DNA of 64,000 nucleotides from Staphylococcus lutrae (GTDB lineage Bacteria; Bacillota; Bacilli; Staphylococcales; Staphylococcaceae): NCBI RefSeq assembly GCF_002101335.1, contig NZ_CP020773.1, positions 1,240,001 to 1,304,000 of the forward strand, read 5' to 3'. Shown piece by piece: positions 62,126 to 64,000 of this stretch (position 1 is its first letter; each line of letters starts with the position of its first letter). The notes under the pieces were generated by a model. It saw only the letters and a program-made list of their open reading frames with translations, ran no database searches and was not told where the DNA came from. The position numbers and the translations under genes were made by a program.

Positions 62126-64000
<1,875 letters not shown>

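Overview
The window is a chromosomal segment of a Staphylococcus, read mostly on the minus strand towards the replication origin. It contains the canonical origin-proximal order gyrB-gyrA-nnrD-hutH-serS-azlCD-metX-yybS-gdpP-rplI-dnaB-purA-tRNA-walRKHIJ-rlmH. Encoded proteins closely resemble S. aureus ones as I remember them. The nadBCA/nifS/niaR cluster beside kdp and sraP, an SEC-like superantigen and two PSM-like peptides fit the coagulase-positive S. intermedius group (S. pseudintermedius and relatives). That species assignment is an inference, not a search result.

Region by region. (1) 1-10036: the start of an accessory Sec locus (sraP, secY2, asp1, asp2; cut at the left edge), which exports a serine-rich LPXTG adhesin of about 1888 residues. 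(2) 10682-15876: NAD synthesis, with niaR-nifS divergent from nadB-nadC-nadA and phased TGTAAA repeats between them. (3) 16137-24867: a DedA protein, then kdpDE divergent from kdpFABC (high-affinity potassium uptake). (4) 24870-36700: an accessory region ending at the SCC attachment site in rlmH. It holds gene remnants, an SEB/SEC-type superantigen, a complete-looking IS21 element, IS3- and IS1182-type scraps, an SdpI-like gene, an ABC exporter with a tiny peptide ORF, a bacteriocin-like precursor with an overlapping immunity-like gene, a probable rolling-circle plasmid ssoA remnant, and a GIY-YIG/DUF2075 helicase paired with a MazG-like pyrophosphohydrolase. No ccr recombinase or mec gene was seen. 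(5) 36708-42968: rlmH, a dense DnaA-box cluster, and the essential walRKHIJ operon. (6) 43200-45451: two tandem PSM-like peptide genes of 25 codons, tRNA-Asp and tRNA-Glu, and a YitT-family protein. (7) 45615-64000: core replication and metabolism genes.

Regulatory RNAs: a SAM-I riboswitch precedes metX and a T-box precedes serS. Both metX and hutH are broken by what looks like the same event: loss of one G from a presumed six-G tract encoding Gly-Gly. This is either real decay or slippage, or a homopolymer base-calling fault.

The most promising less-described items are the PSM-like pair (43269-43681), the DnaA-box cluster (37217-37415), the bacteriocin/immunity pair (33045-33853), the 41-codon peptide with its ABC exporter (30596-32252) and the GIY-YIG-DUF2075/MazG pair (34529-36590).
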